From Actinophytocola sp963840275 (GTDB lineage Bacteria > Actinomycetota > Actinomycetes > Mycobacteriales > Pseudonocardiaceae): a stretch of 64,000 nt of DNA. Made by a program: the position numbers and the translations under genes. The notes below the pieces were generated by a model. The model ran no database searches. It was not told where the DNA came from and saw only the letters and a program-made list of their open reading frames with translations. The stretch spans positions 1,240,001-1,304,000 of the forward strand of contig CAWIYK010000005.1 of the NCBI GenBank assembly GCA_963840275.1. Direction: 5' to 3'. Shown here one piece after another: positions 23,841-30,812 of this stretch (the stretch's first letter is position 1; every line of letters starts with the position of its first letter).

Positions 23841-25082
23841 ATGTCGCGACGATCGAAGCGGCTACTCGTGGCGATATTCGCGGCGGTGGTGCCGGCAGCA
23901 GGGGCGGCGGCGCTTCCCGCGTTGGCCGACTCCAGCATGCGGGAGATCAGCTATCACGGCTACGAGGTCGACGTTCCCGCCTCGTGGCGGGTGGTGGACC
24001 TGGCGGCCGATCCCAGCGCCTGCATCCGCTTCGACACCCCGACCGTCTACCTGGGCACGCCCGGCGAGGTCGCCGACTGTCCGGCCGACATCTCCGGCGG
24101 ACGCACGGCCGGGCTGGTGATCTCACCGCTGGACGCGAAATCCGCAGCCACGGCTACCGTCGACACCGCGACGGGCACGACCGGGACCGGGGCCGCGAAG
24201 GCCGAGTCCGTCAACCACCGCATTCAGGTGGCCGTGGAGGACGCCGGGGTGCTGGTGTCGGCCGCGCACAACTCGCAGACCGAAGCTCAGGTGCGGGCCG
24301 TCCTGAACTCCGCGCGGCTGGGCGACGGCGCCAGGCCCGCGAAGCTGGACACCTTCGACATCGGCGCCGCCAAGGCCGAGGTGGCGCCGATCGTCGCTCC
24401 CGGAACGCTGAACGACAACGCCTTCGACACCTGCACCGCGCAGAGTCAGTCGACAATGGACGCGTGGCGGTCGTCGCCGTTCAAGGCCGTCGGCATCTAC
24501 ACCAGCGGCGTCAACCGCGCGTGCAGCCAGAACTTGTTGACCCCGCAGTGGGTGGGCACGCAGTACGCCAACGGCTGGCAGTTCATCGTCATCCACCACG
24601 GCCTCGAGGCACCTTGCAACTCACGCTACGACGAGGTGTTCTCGACCGACCCGGCCACCGCCAGGCAACAGGGCGTCGATGAGGCCAACGCCGCCATCGG
24701 GGCGGCGACCGCGCTGGGCTTCGGCGCGGGCAGCGCCATCTACGTCGACATCGAGGCCTACAACGGTTGCACCGCATCCGTGATGTCCTTCGTGTCCGGA
24801 TGGGCCGAGGGCCTGCGGGCCGCGGGCTGGCTGTCCGGCATGTACTCCAGCGGCGCCTCCGGCGTGGCCGATCTGTGTGCCAACTACGACAACGACCAGT
24901 ACACGATGCCCGATCACCTCTGGTTCGCCTGGTGGAACGGTCAGGCCGACACCAATTCCGGGCAGTACTGCTCCGACGACTACTTCACGGGCGGACGTCG
25001 TCTCCACCAGTACACCGGGGACACCCCCGAAACCCATGGGGGAGTGACGGTCAACATCGACCGGGACTTCCTGGACGTCTGA
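23841..25082 (+). CDS. secreted DUF1906 (Rv2525c-like) glycoside hydrolase-like protein
   Basis: A 413-residue exported protein. The signal peptide begins MSRRSKRLLVAIF, a twin-arginine-like start, and ends near ALPALA. Residues 30-180 form a less conserved N-terminal domain. From about residue 190 the DUF1906 domain follows (FDTCTAQSQSTMDAW, AVGIYTSGVN, YVDIEAYN, GMYSSGASG, WFAWWNG, VNIDRDFLD), a TIM-barrel related to GH25 lysozymes; Rv2525c of mycobacteria belongs here and affects the cell envelope. ATG 23841 is preceded by TAGGAG. It is monocistronic. An action on peptidoglycan or surface polysaccharide is suggested by the fold but not proven. Confidence 0.8.
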   Translation: MSRRSKRLLVAIFAAVVPAAGAAALPALADSSMREISYHGYEVDVPASWRVVDLAADPSACIRFDTPTVYLGTPGEVADCPADISGGRTAGLVISPLDAKSAATATVDTATGTTGTGAAKAESVNHRIQVAVEDAGVLVSAAHNSQTEAQVRAVLNSARLGDGARPAKLDTFDIGAAKAEVAPIVAPGTLNDNAFDTCTAQSQSTMDAWRSSPFKAVGIYTSGVNRACSQNLLTPQWVGTQYANGWQFIVIHHGLEAPCNSRYDEVFSTDPATARQQGVDEANAAIGAATALGFGAGSAIYVDIEAYNGCTASVMSFVSGWAEGLRAAGWLSGMYSSGASGVADLCANYDNDQYTMPDHLWFAWWNGQADTNSGQYCSDDYFTGGRRLHQYTGDTPETHGGVTVNIDRDFLDV

Positions 25083-25105
25083 GCAACCCAGCAGCGCCAG
25101 GACCG

Positions 25106-25549
25106 TCAGGCGTTCAGGTCGCGGTGGAGTCGTCGTTCGTGCAGTTCCGTGCCGCCGGGGCCGCGGTCGAGCTGGGAACGTCCGGTATCGGTCCAGCCGT
25201 GGCGATCGTAGAAACGCAGGGCGCGTTCGTTGGTGTCGAGAACCCACAAGCCGGCGTGGGTGAAGCCGCACGATCGAAGCCGGCCGAGGGCGGCGGCGTG
25301 CAGCTGGGTGCCGATGTCGCGGCGCCAGACGTCGGGGGCGAGGTAGAGCGCGTAGAGGTCGCCAAGAGTCGGGTCGGCGCGGTCGGCGGGCACGAGCGGC
25401 GGACCGGTCGCGGCGAAGCCGGCGATGGCACCTGCGATCGTGGCGACGACCATGCGGGTCTGCGGCGGGCGGGCGGTGAGGACGTCCGACCAGAACCGTT
25501 CCCGGTCGGGGATGGAGAGGTCGGCCAGAACATCGTGGGACCTAGCCAA
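25106..25549 (-). CDS. GNAT-family N-acetyltransferase
   Basis: A 147-residue acetyltransferase. The GNAT core strand and loop are visible: LYALYLAPDVWRRDIGTQLH (acetyl-CoA pyrophosphate loop, RxxxGxxL-like), then LWVLDTNERALRFYDRHGW, the family's motif B. The TTG at 25549 overlaps the stop of the upstream HD/LuxR gene by eight bases, so the two are coupled. The substrate is unknown; a small amine or a protein N-terminus is possible. Confidence 0.8.
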   Translation of the reverse strand: MARSHDVLADLSIPDRERFWSDVLTARPPQTRMVVATIAGAIAGFAATGPPLVPADRADPTLGDLYALYLAPDVWRRDIGTQLHAAALGRLRSCGFTHAGLWVLDTNERALRFYDRHGWTDTGRSQLDRGPGGTELHERRLHRDLNA

Positions 25550-27173
25550 AAGCTCCAGTCGCGCGGCGCGGCGGAAGGTCGCCGGTCAACCCGTGTTTCG
25601 CGGCGAACAGGCTCGCCAACGCACGGTTGGACACGCCGATCTTGGTGTAGATGTGCTCCACGTGGTTGCTCGCCGTCTTCGCCGAGATGAACAGCAGTTC
25701 CGCGATCTGTTTGTTCGACAGTCCGCGTGCGAGTAACCGCAGCACGTCGACCTCGCGTGGGGTGAGTCCGGCCGGCAGTGTCCTGCGTCGCGTGGGTTGG
25801 TGGCCCGCCGCGCGCAGGACGGCGTGCACGGCATCGCCGTCGAGCCTGCCCGCCCGCACCTCCGCGTGCAGCTGCGCCCCGGCGTCCTCGGGCGCCGCCG
25901 GAGCGCGATGCGGTCGCGGCTCGATGCGTGTGCGGTAGGCGTCGGCGGCCGCGAGGATCCTGCCCGCCGCGGTCAGCGCGTTGCCCGAAACACCGCTCGG
26001 GTATCCCGAGCCGTCCAGTCTTTCGTGATGCTGCACGGCGATCGCGCCGAGTTCGGCGAGGGCGGGCGACGACGCGAGCATCCGCTCGGTCAGGTAGGGA
26101 TGTAGGCGGACCCGCTCGAACTCCGCGGCGGTCAGCTTTCCCGGCTTGTCCCAGATCGCGTTGGAGACGCCAAGCCTGCCGAGATCGTGCACCAGCCCCG
26201 CTCGCCGAATCGTCGTCGCCTCGCCGGCGGGTAGCCCGGCGACCCGCGCCGCCGCACCGGCAAGGTCCGCCACGGCTCGTGAATGCCCCATCGTGTACGG
26301 CGACTTCAGGTCGGTGAAGTCCGCGATCGCCTCGAGGGCGGCTTCGAGCTCCTGGTCGGACAGTCGGGTCTGGAGCGCGGGCTCCGCGGCGATCACGGCG
26401 TCCCAGCTGGTCACCGAGTCGAGCTGGCCGAACAGCTCATGTGATTCGGCGCAGAAGATGTCGACGAGTGCCGGGTCGAACTGGGTTCCGCTGCGTTGCC
26501 TGGCGACCGAGATCGCGGCCTCCGAACCGCCGGCCTGGTGGAAGACCTCCACGACATCGGCCAGATTGACCAGCCGCGACGTCACCAGGATCTCGTCGCC
26601 CCTGGCTCCCTTCGGCATGCCCTTGCCGTCCCACCGCTCGAAAGTCTGCTCCACACTGTTCCGGATCCGCTGGCCGAATCCGAGCCGCGCCGCGAGGTAG
26701 TCGGCGGCGAGCCAGTGATTACGGAGAATGTCCTCCGCGTCCCGCCGGCCCGCACCGAGGAACGCGACGCCGAGCCGGGCGCGCTGCGCCGCGGGCCTCC
26801 CGGTTCCCAGATGCCGCAGCATGAACGACGCCTGCGCGGCGGTTCCGGTGAGGTCGACCTGGCGGAAGTCGGCCTTGAGCGCGAGATCGTCGCCGAACCA
26901 CTTCGCCTGCTCGTAGGCGTCGATGTGACAGCCGACCCATGCGAGCAACGCGGCGTAGTACACGACCTCGCGGTCGGACTCGTCGAGTTTCATCCGCTCG
27001 GCCAGCCGTACCGAGATCAGGCATTGCCGGAGCACGTGCTCCATCGGCTGGCCCATGCCCAGATCGGTCCCGAGCGACAGCGCGGCCAGCAGCTCCGCCA
27101 GCCGGACGCCTGTTCCTGCGGGAGCCGCCGTCACGAGGAGAAATGTACGCGGTAGATGGGGTGAACGCCTCAT
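25542..27173 (-). CDS. tandem HD-GYP-type protein with C-terminal LuxR DNA-binding domain
   Basis: A 543-residue protein. An N-terminal HD-like half ends with ERWDGKGMP and RLVNLADVVEVF, where an HD-GYP signature would be. A second, clearer copy shows HDLGRLGVSNAIWDKPGKLT and HHERLDGSGYP. HD-GYP domains hydrolyse cyclic di-GMP or related dinucleotides. The last 65 residues are a LuxR helix-turn-helix (LTPREVDVLRLLARGLSNKQ, then ISAKTASNHVEHIYTKIGVS). So one protein joins a probable second-messenger domain to DNA binding. The start is uncertain: ATG 27173 has weak G/C third positions after it, and GTG 27134 is an alternative. It is divergent from the gene at 27226. Confidence 0.8.
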   Translation of the reverse strand: MRRSPHLPRTFLLVTAAPAGTGVRLAELLAALSLGTDLGMGQPMEHVLRQCLISVRLAERMKLDESDREVVYYAALLAWVGCHIDAYEQAKWFGDDLALKADFRQVDLTGTAAQASFMLRHLGTGRPAAQRARLGVAFLGAGRRDAEDILRNHWLAADYLAARLGFGQRIRNSVEQTFERWDGKGMPKGARGDEILVTSRLVNLADVVEVFHQAGGSEAAISVARQRSGTQFDPALVDIFCAESHELFGQLDSVTSWDAVIAAEPALQTRLSDQELEAALEAIADFTDLKSPYTMGHSRAVADLAGAAARVAGLPAGEATTIRRAGLVHDLGRLGVSNAIWDKPGKLTAAEFERVRLHPYLTERMLASSPALAELGAIAVQHHERLDGSGYPSGVSGNALTAAGRILAAADAYRTRIEPRPHRAPAAPEDAGAQLHAEVRAGRLDGDAVHAVLRAAGHQPTRRRTLPAGLTPREVDVLRLLARGLSNKQIAELLFISAKTASNHVEHIYTKIGVSNRALASLFAAKHGLTGDLPPRRATGAFG

Positions 27174-27225
27174 GTCCCGAGCTCGCCGCGCGGGCACCAT
27201 CAGCGCAAACGGAATGGAGACGGCG

Positions 27226-27990
27226 ATGAGCAAGCACGAGCCACGGGCCCTCGCGGAGGCCGCTGCCCGCACACCCGCAGTTCCCTCCGGGGATGACGAG
27301 CGGTTCATCGGGTACGGAGTGATGGGCATGACCTTCACCTCCGGCCACTGTCTCGCGCTGCGGCATTTCCCCGCCAGCTCGATCGGACCGGGGTATCGGG
27401 CGGTATGGCATCGAGGCCCGGACGGCCGGTGGGTGGTCTACGCCGACGCGCCGCCGGCGCAGAGCTGTGCCCGCTATCTGGGTGCTGCCCTGACCGCGTC
27501 GAACACGGCGCGGATCACGATCGCCTGGAACACGAGCCGCTCGCTGACCGTGCTGGTCGACGACGTCCTCGCGTGGTCGATGGAGCTGGCCGACACCGCC
27601 GCCACCCGGCTGATGAGCGCCATGGGTGCGCACACCCCCGACGCCCTGTGGCGCTCGACCACGGTGTTGCGCGGCATGGGTGCGGTCGCCGGACCGCTGC
27701 TTTCGGTGGGTCGTGTGCGCCTGACCGGAACGATGCCCAACGGCCAGCGGTTCCGGGCGAACCCGCGGCGGGTGTGGTCGATCCCGAAGTCCGAAGCGAC
27801 CCTGCGGGGCGAAGATCTCGGCCCGCAGGGTCCGCTGCCCCAGCAGGCGCGGCTGGGCGACTTCTGGCTACCCCAGCGCGCGATCTTCTTCGCCGACGCG
27901 ACGGCGAGGTTCACCGCGACCGACCCCCCGGTGCTCGAGTCGATGGCCCGGCCGGCCGCGACCCGAACAGCCCCAGAACGGCCACACTGA
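27226..27990 (+). CDS. conserved-looking hypothetical protein
   Basis: A 254-residue protein with GGAGA five bases before ATG 27226. I recognise no family. It has no signal peptide or transmembrane segment; the middle looks like alternating beta strands (YRAVWHRGPDGRWVVYAD, ARITIAWNTSRSLTVLVDD), suggesting a lipocalin- or polyketide-cyclase-like beta fold, which is a guess. It shares a 52-base divergent promoter region with the HD/LuxR regulator, which may control it. Confidence 0.6.
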   Translation: MSKHEPRALAEAAARTPAVPSGDDERFIGYGVMGMTFTSGHCLALRHFPASSIGPGYRAVWHRGPDGRWVVYADAPPAQSCARYLGAALTASNTARITIAWNTSRSLTVLVDDVLAWSMELADTAATRLMSAMGAHTPDALWRSTTVLRGMGAVAGPLLSVGRVRLTGTMPNGQRFRANPRRVWSIPKSEATLRGEDLGPQGPLPQQARLGDFWLPQRAIFFADATARFTATDPPVLESMARPAATRTAPERPH

Positions 27991-28131
27991 CCGAGGATCC
28001 GGCCTCCGCGGCGGCAAGCTCCCTTTCGGACCCCAACACCGTTATGCTGGACGAGGCCAGTATCCTCGTGGAGGTATCCGGCGCGTGACCCAGACGACGC
28101 CTCCGGCACACTCGAGGCCCCGTCATCGGCG

Positions 28132-28539
28132 TCAGTCGAGAACGGCGGTGGCCTCGACCTCGACCAACAGGTCGGGCTCGCCCAGGGCCGCGACGCTAAG
28201 CAACGTGATCGGCTTGACCGGGTCGACCCCGAGCTTCGCGGCCGCACGGGCCACGCCTTCGCCCAGCGCGGGCATCTTCCCGGCGTCCCAGTCGACGATG
28301 TAGACGGTCAGCTTCGCGACGTCGTCGAACGAGCCGCCGATCTCGGTCATCGCGGTGCCGATGTTGAGGTAGGCCTGCTCGACCTGGGCGGCGAGATCAC
28401 CCTCGCCCACGGGTCCTCCGTCGGCGTCGCGGGCCACCTGTCCCGCGAGGAACACCAGCTTCGAGCCGGTCGCGATGGACAGCTGGCGGTACAGGTCTGG
28501 CTTCGGTAATCCGTGGGGGTTGACCAGTTCGACGGCCAT
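28132..28539 (-). CDS. RidA/YjgF/YER057c-family protein
   Basis: A 135-residue RidA-family protein. The hydrolysis of reactive enamine/imine intermediates is the known activity of the archetype. Visible family elements are GLPKPDLYRQLSIATGSKLV, AYLNIGTAM, KLTVYIVD and the C-terminal LLVEVEATAVL; the archetype's RidA-specific arginine is not evident at the end, so this is probably another subfamily (Rid1-7). ATG 28539 has GGGAG in front. It is divergent from a TetR gene, with a palindromic operator in the 66-base gap, so it is likely repressed by that protein. Confidence 0.85.
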   Translation of the reverse strand: MAVELVNPHGLPKPDLYRQLSIATGSKLVFLAGQVARDADGGPVGEGDLAAQVEQAYLNIGTAMTEIGGSFDDVAKLTVYIVDWDAGKMPALGEGVARAAAKLGVDPVKPITLLSVAALGEPDLLVEVEATAVLD

Positions 28540-28576
28540 GTCTGCTCCCTTGTCCGTTGTCGATGAGTCGAACATA

Positions 28577-28593
28577 ACATAGCTTAGCTATGT
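28577..28593. promoter_or_regulatory. TetR operator between ridA-like and tetR genes
   Basis: ACATAGCT-T-AGCTATGT is a perfect eight-base inverted repeat with a one-base centre, in a strikingly AT-rich patch of an otherwise GC-rich region. It lies in the short gap between the divergent RidA and TetR genes and covers the alternative ATG at 28590. This is the classic form of an autoregulating TetR operator controlling both genes. Confidence 0.75.
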
Positions 28594-28604
28594 ATAGTAG
28601 AGCC

Positions 28605-29228
28605 GTGGCGAGAACGAAGGATCCCGCGGTACGCGCGCTGTTGATCAACCGGGCCGCGCAGATGCTGCGGAAGAGAGAGCCGGTCACGTTGCGCTCGGTC
28701 GTCGCGGGGACCGGGGTGTCGACCATGGCCGTGTACACGTACTTCGGCGGCATGGACGGCCTGTGGCGGGCGATGCGCCAGGAGGGGTTCACCAGGCTGG
28801 CCACGAGGCTCCGCGGTATCGGGATGAGTGCCGATCCCGTGCGGGACCTCGCCGCGCTGGGGTCGGCGTACCTGTCCAACGCCCTGGCCGCCCCGGACCT
28901 CTACCGGGTCATGTTCGACGCCGGCTTCGAGCTCGACGACCCCGCGGCGGCGGACGAGTCGCTGGGTTCGCTGGTGCGCGCCGTCGCCCGCGCCAGGGAA
29001 ACCGGCCGGTTCGCTGACGACGTCGACCCGACGGCCCTGGCAACCCAGACGTGGGCGATCGGCCACGGGCTCGCCTCACTCGTGGCGGCCGGCCCCCTGC
29101 CGCCGGAGGCGCTCGGGCACGGCGTCCCCATGCTGACCGCCCTGTTCACCTCCGCCGGCGACGACCCAACCCGCTGTCGCCGCTCCGTCAAACGCGGCTG
29201 GCGCGTGGAGATTTCCGAACGGGAATGA
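28605..29228 (+). CDS. TetR-family regulator with WHG-type C-terminal domain
   Basis: A 207-residue repressor. The helix-turn-helix is around residues 25-50 (LRSVVAGTGVSTMAVYTYFG). The C-terminal domain contains AIGHGLASLVAAG, the WHG-like signature. I prefer GTG 28605 to ATG 28590 because the latter lies inside the palindromic operator and has no ribosome site. The divergent RidA-like gene is the probable target. The ligand is unknown. Confidence 0.85.
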   Translation: MARTKDPAVRALLINRAAQMLRKREPVTLRSVVAGTGVSTMAVYTYFGGMDGLWRAMRQEGFTRLATRLRGIGMSADPVRDLAALGSAYLSNALAAPDLYRVMFDAGFELDDPAAADESLGSLVRAVARARETGRFADDVDPTALATQTWAIGHGLASLVAAGPLPPEALGHGVPMLTALFTSAGDDPTRCRRSVKRGWRVEISERE

Positions 29229-29344
29229 CGAGACGAAGCGCTGAGTGCCGGCGACGTCGTCTGCCGCCGCAGCGCGGAGACCCGCCCCGCCAGCCGCGGT
29301 ACTCGACGAGAACGGGGGCGCACACCTGAGAAGGCACCCCCGAC

Positions 29345-29520
29345 GTGGCCGATCTGCCGTCTCTCGCCGAGGAAACTCTCGGTGAGGCGCGCGGCCAGCA
29401 CGCTCGCCGTGCCGCGCGGACGCTGGTGGCGGGCGCCGCGCGGCGGGCGACGCGGATTGCCCTCCCGGAGGGTGCCGAACTCACCGAGCATGCTGCACCC
29501 CCGGCCGCCACCCTGTTCCA
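29345..29520 (+). pseudogene. truncated cupin gene
   Basis: From GTG 29345 the frame reads like the first 58 residues of a small cupin (VADLPSLAEETLGEARGQ, then ATRIALPEGAELTEHAAP), ending at PPAATLF where the metal-binding strands should begin. What follows (29521-29632) is unrelated and arginine-rich in every frame. The gene is therefore cut off, by deletion or by replacement with the DNA to its right, which itself holds a broken gene. Confidence 0.5.
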
Positions 29521-29632
29521 CCGCAACGTCATGCGCCCCAGACCCTCGCTGACTCCGGTGTTCTGCTCACCGTCGCTCTACGCTGACCTCCCACAGCCCG
29601 GGCGGCATGAACGGCTTGTCTGGCTCACGACG

Positions 29633-30395
29633 TCACCAGCGTGTGCGCGCGGGCGCGGCGGCCGTTCCGAGCGCTCCGATTGCCGCGGCCGCGGCCACCG
29701 AGCGGTGACCGGCTCGAACGGCCTTGAGCACGATGCCCCCGAGCACCCAGGTGACCGCGAGCACGAACGGGATGTTGCCTCGTAGGCCGGCCTTGACCAC
29801 GGCGGTCGTCGACGCGGCGGCGCCGACCAGCGCCGTTGCGCGCCGGACTTCCGACGGTCCGCTGGGCCGTCCGTTCCGGAGGTTGAGCGTGGACTCCAGG
29901 TTGGCGAACGTGGCGACTGACAGCCCGCCGACCAGCGGTGCCACCCATCGCCGGATCGCCGCACCGGCGGCACCGCCTCGCGGTTCGGGTCCGGTGAGGG
30001 CCACCGCGGTGGGAGGCGGCTGCTGCCGTGGCGATGAGCACGACGCTGGCCCGGTCGAGTCGGCGGAACTGCGCGTTGAGGCTCCATGCCACGTCCGCGG
30101 CGAACGCCGCGTTGACCGACCATCCGGCGGCGCCGGCGCCGGGGCCACCTCGACGTAGTTCTCTCAACTCTGTGATGGCATAGGCGATGTTTCCGGCGAA
30201 CAGCGGGGCCCAGATCACGAACGCGCCTCCCGCGGGGGTGACCGGTCCATGGGTTGCGGCGGTCCGGTCGATCTCGGGTGTGCCACGGCCGATCCATCAC
30301 GCCGCACGGGTCGACACCGGCTGGGCCAGCGCGAGCGACACCGCCGCCATCGCTCGCACACGATCGGTTCTGTTCCCGCTGTTGCCCCTTGCCAT
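29633..30395 (-). pseudogene. broken TspO/MBR-like membrane protein gene
   Basis: Read leftward from ATG 30395 the product begins MARGNSGNRTDRVRAMAAVS. An in-frame TGA interrupts it at codon 33 (30297-30299). Reading on, THGPVTPAGGAFVIWAPLF and AGWSVNAAFAADVAWSLNAQ resemble the TspO/MBR (tryptophan-rich sensory protein) style of helices. Near 30020 the coding frame shifts, after which WVAPLVGGLSVATFANLES and WVLGGIVLKAVRAG continue the protein to a stop at 29633. One stop and one frameshift mean it is probably non-functional, unless these are sequencing errors. Confidence 0.55.
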
Positions 30396-30688
30396 GGCGT
30401 GACCTTTCAGACGGACGCACGACCCCTTACCCGACGGCACCGTGGTCAAAACTCGGAACATGGGCGGAGGTGGCGCGTCAGCCTGGGGTATTCGTTCAGG
30501 CGTGGTCGATGGAGGAAGGCGGCGGCATCCGCGGCGAGTGACCTGGACCGCGAATCCGGTCAGGTTGCGGTGGGCGATCCTGGTGATGATGTCCGGCCAG
30601 GGTCGGCGGTCCAGGGCATCGCCTCGTTGCGCAGGTCAGCGCCGACATGGCGGCAGGACCACACGTGGCACAGCGCGCAGTAGACGGG
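30396..30688. other. intergenic stretch without a supported gene
   Basis: About 290 bases between the broken TspO-like gene and the repeat array upstream of the sugar dehydrogenase gene. No frame shows family resemblance or coding bias, and I see no RNA gene. Confidence 0.5.
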
Positions 30689-30743
30689 CTTTCGCCGGCA
30701 ATGTGCAGCCTTTTGCCGAGAAGTTGCGCTCTTTCGCTGAAAG
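30689..30743 (+). promoter_or_regulatory. three direct repeats with exact 21-bp period
   Basis: CTTTCGCCGGCAA (30689), CTTTTGCCGAGAA (30710) and CTTTCGCTGAAAG (30731) begin exactly 21 bases apart, two turns of the helix, so a protein bound to all three would sit on one face. The consensus is CTTTYGCYGNNAA; the third copy is also a near-palindrome, CTTTC-GCT-GAAAG. The array ends seven bases before a -10-like hexamer and 70 bases before the sugar dehydrogenase start. A regulator of this secreted sugar-metabolism operon is the natural candidate to bind here; none is encoded next to it. Confidence 0.6.
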
Positions 30744-30749
30744 TAGACA

Positions 30750-30755
30750 TATGAT
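30750..30755 (+). promoter_or_regulatory. -10-like element of the sugar dehydrogenase operon
   Basis: TATGAT lies seven bases after the last 21-bp repeat and 58 bases before the ATG at 30813. TTGCGC at 30724-30729 is a possible but badly spaced -35 (20 bases). If this is the promoter, the third repeat overlaps the spacer, which suits repression. Confidence 0.4.
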
Positions 30756-30812
30756 CCAGCTCACATCTCGACCGCTCCCCCTGCGATCTCGACCAACGGA
30801 ACGGGACCCACC

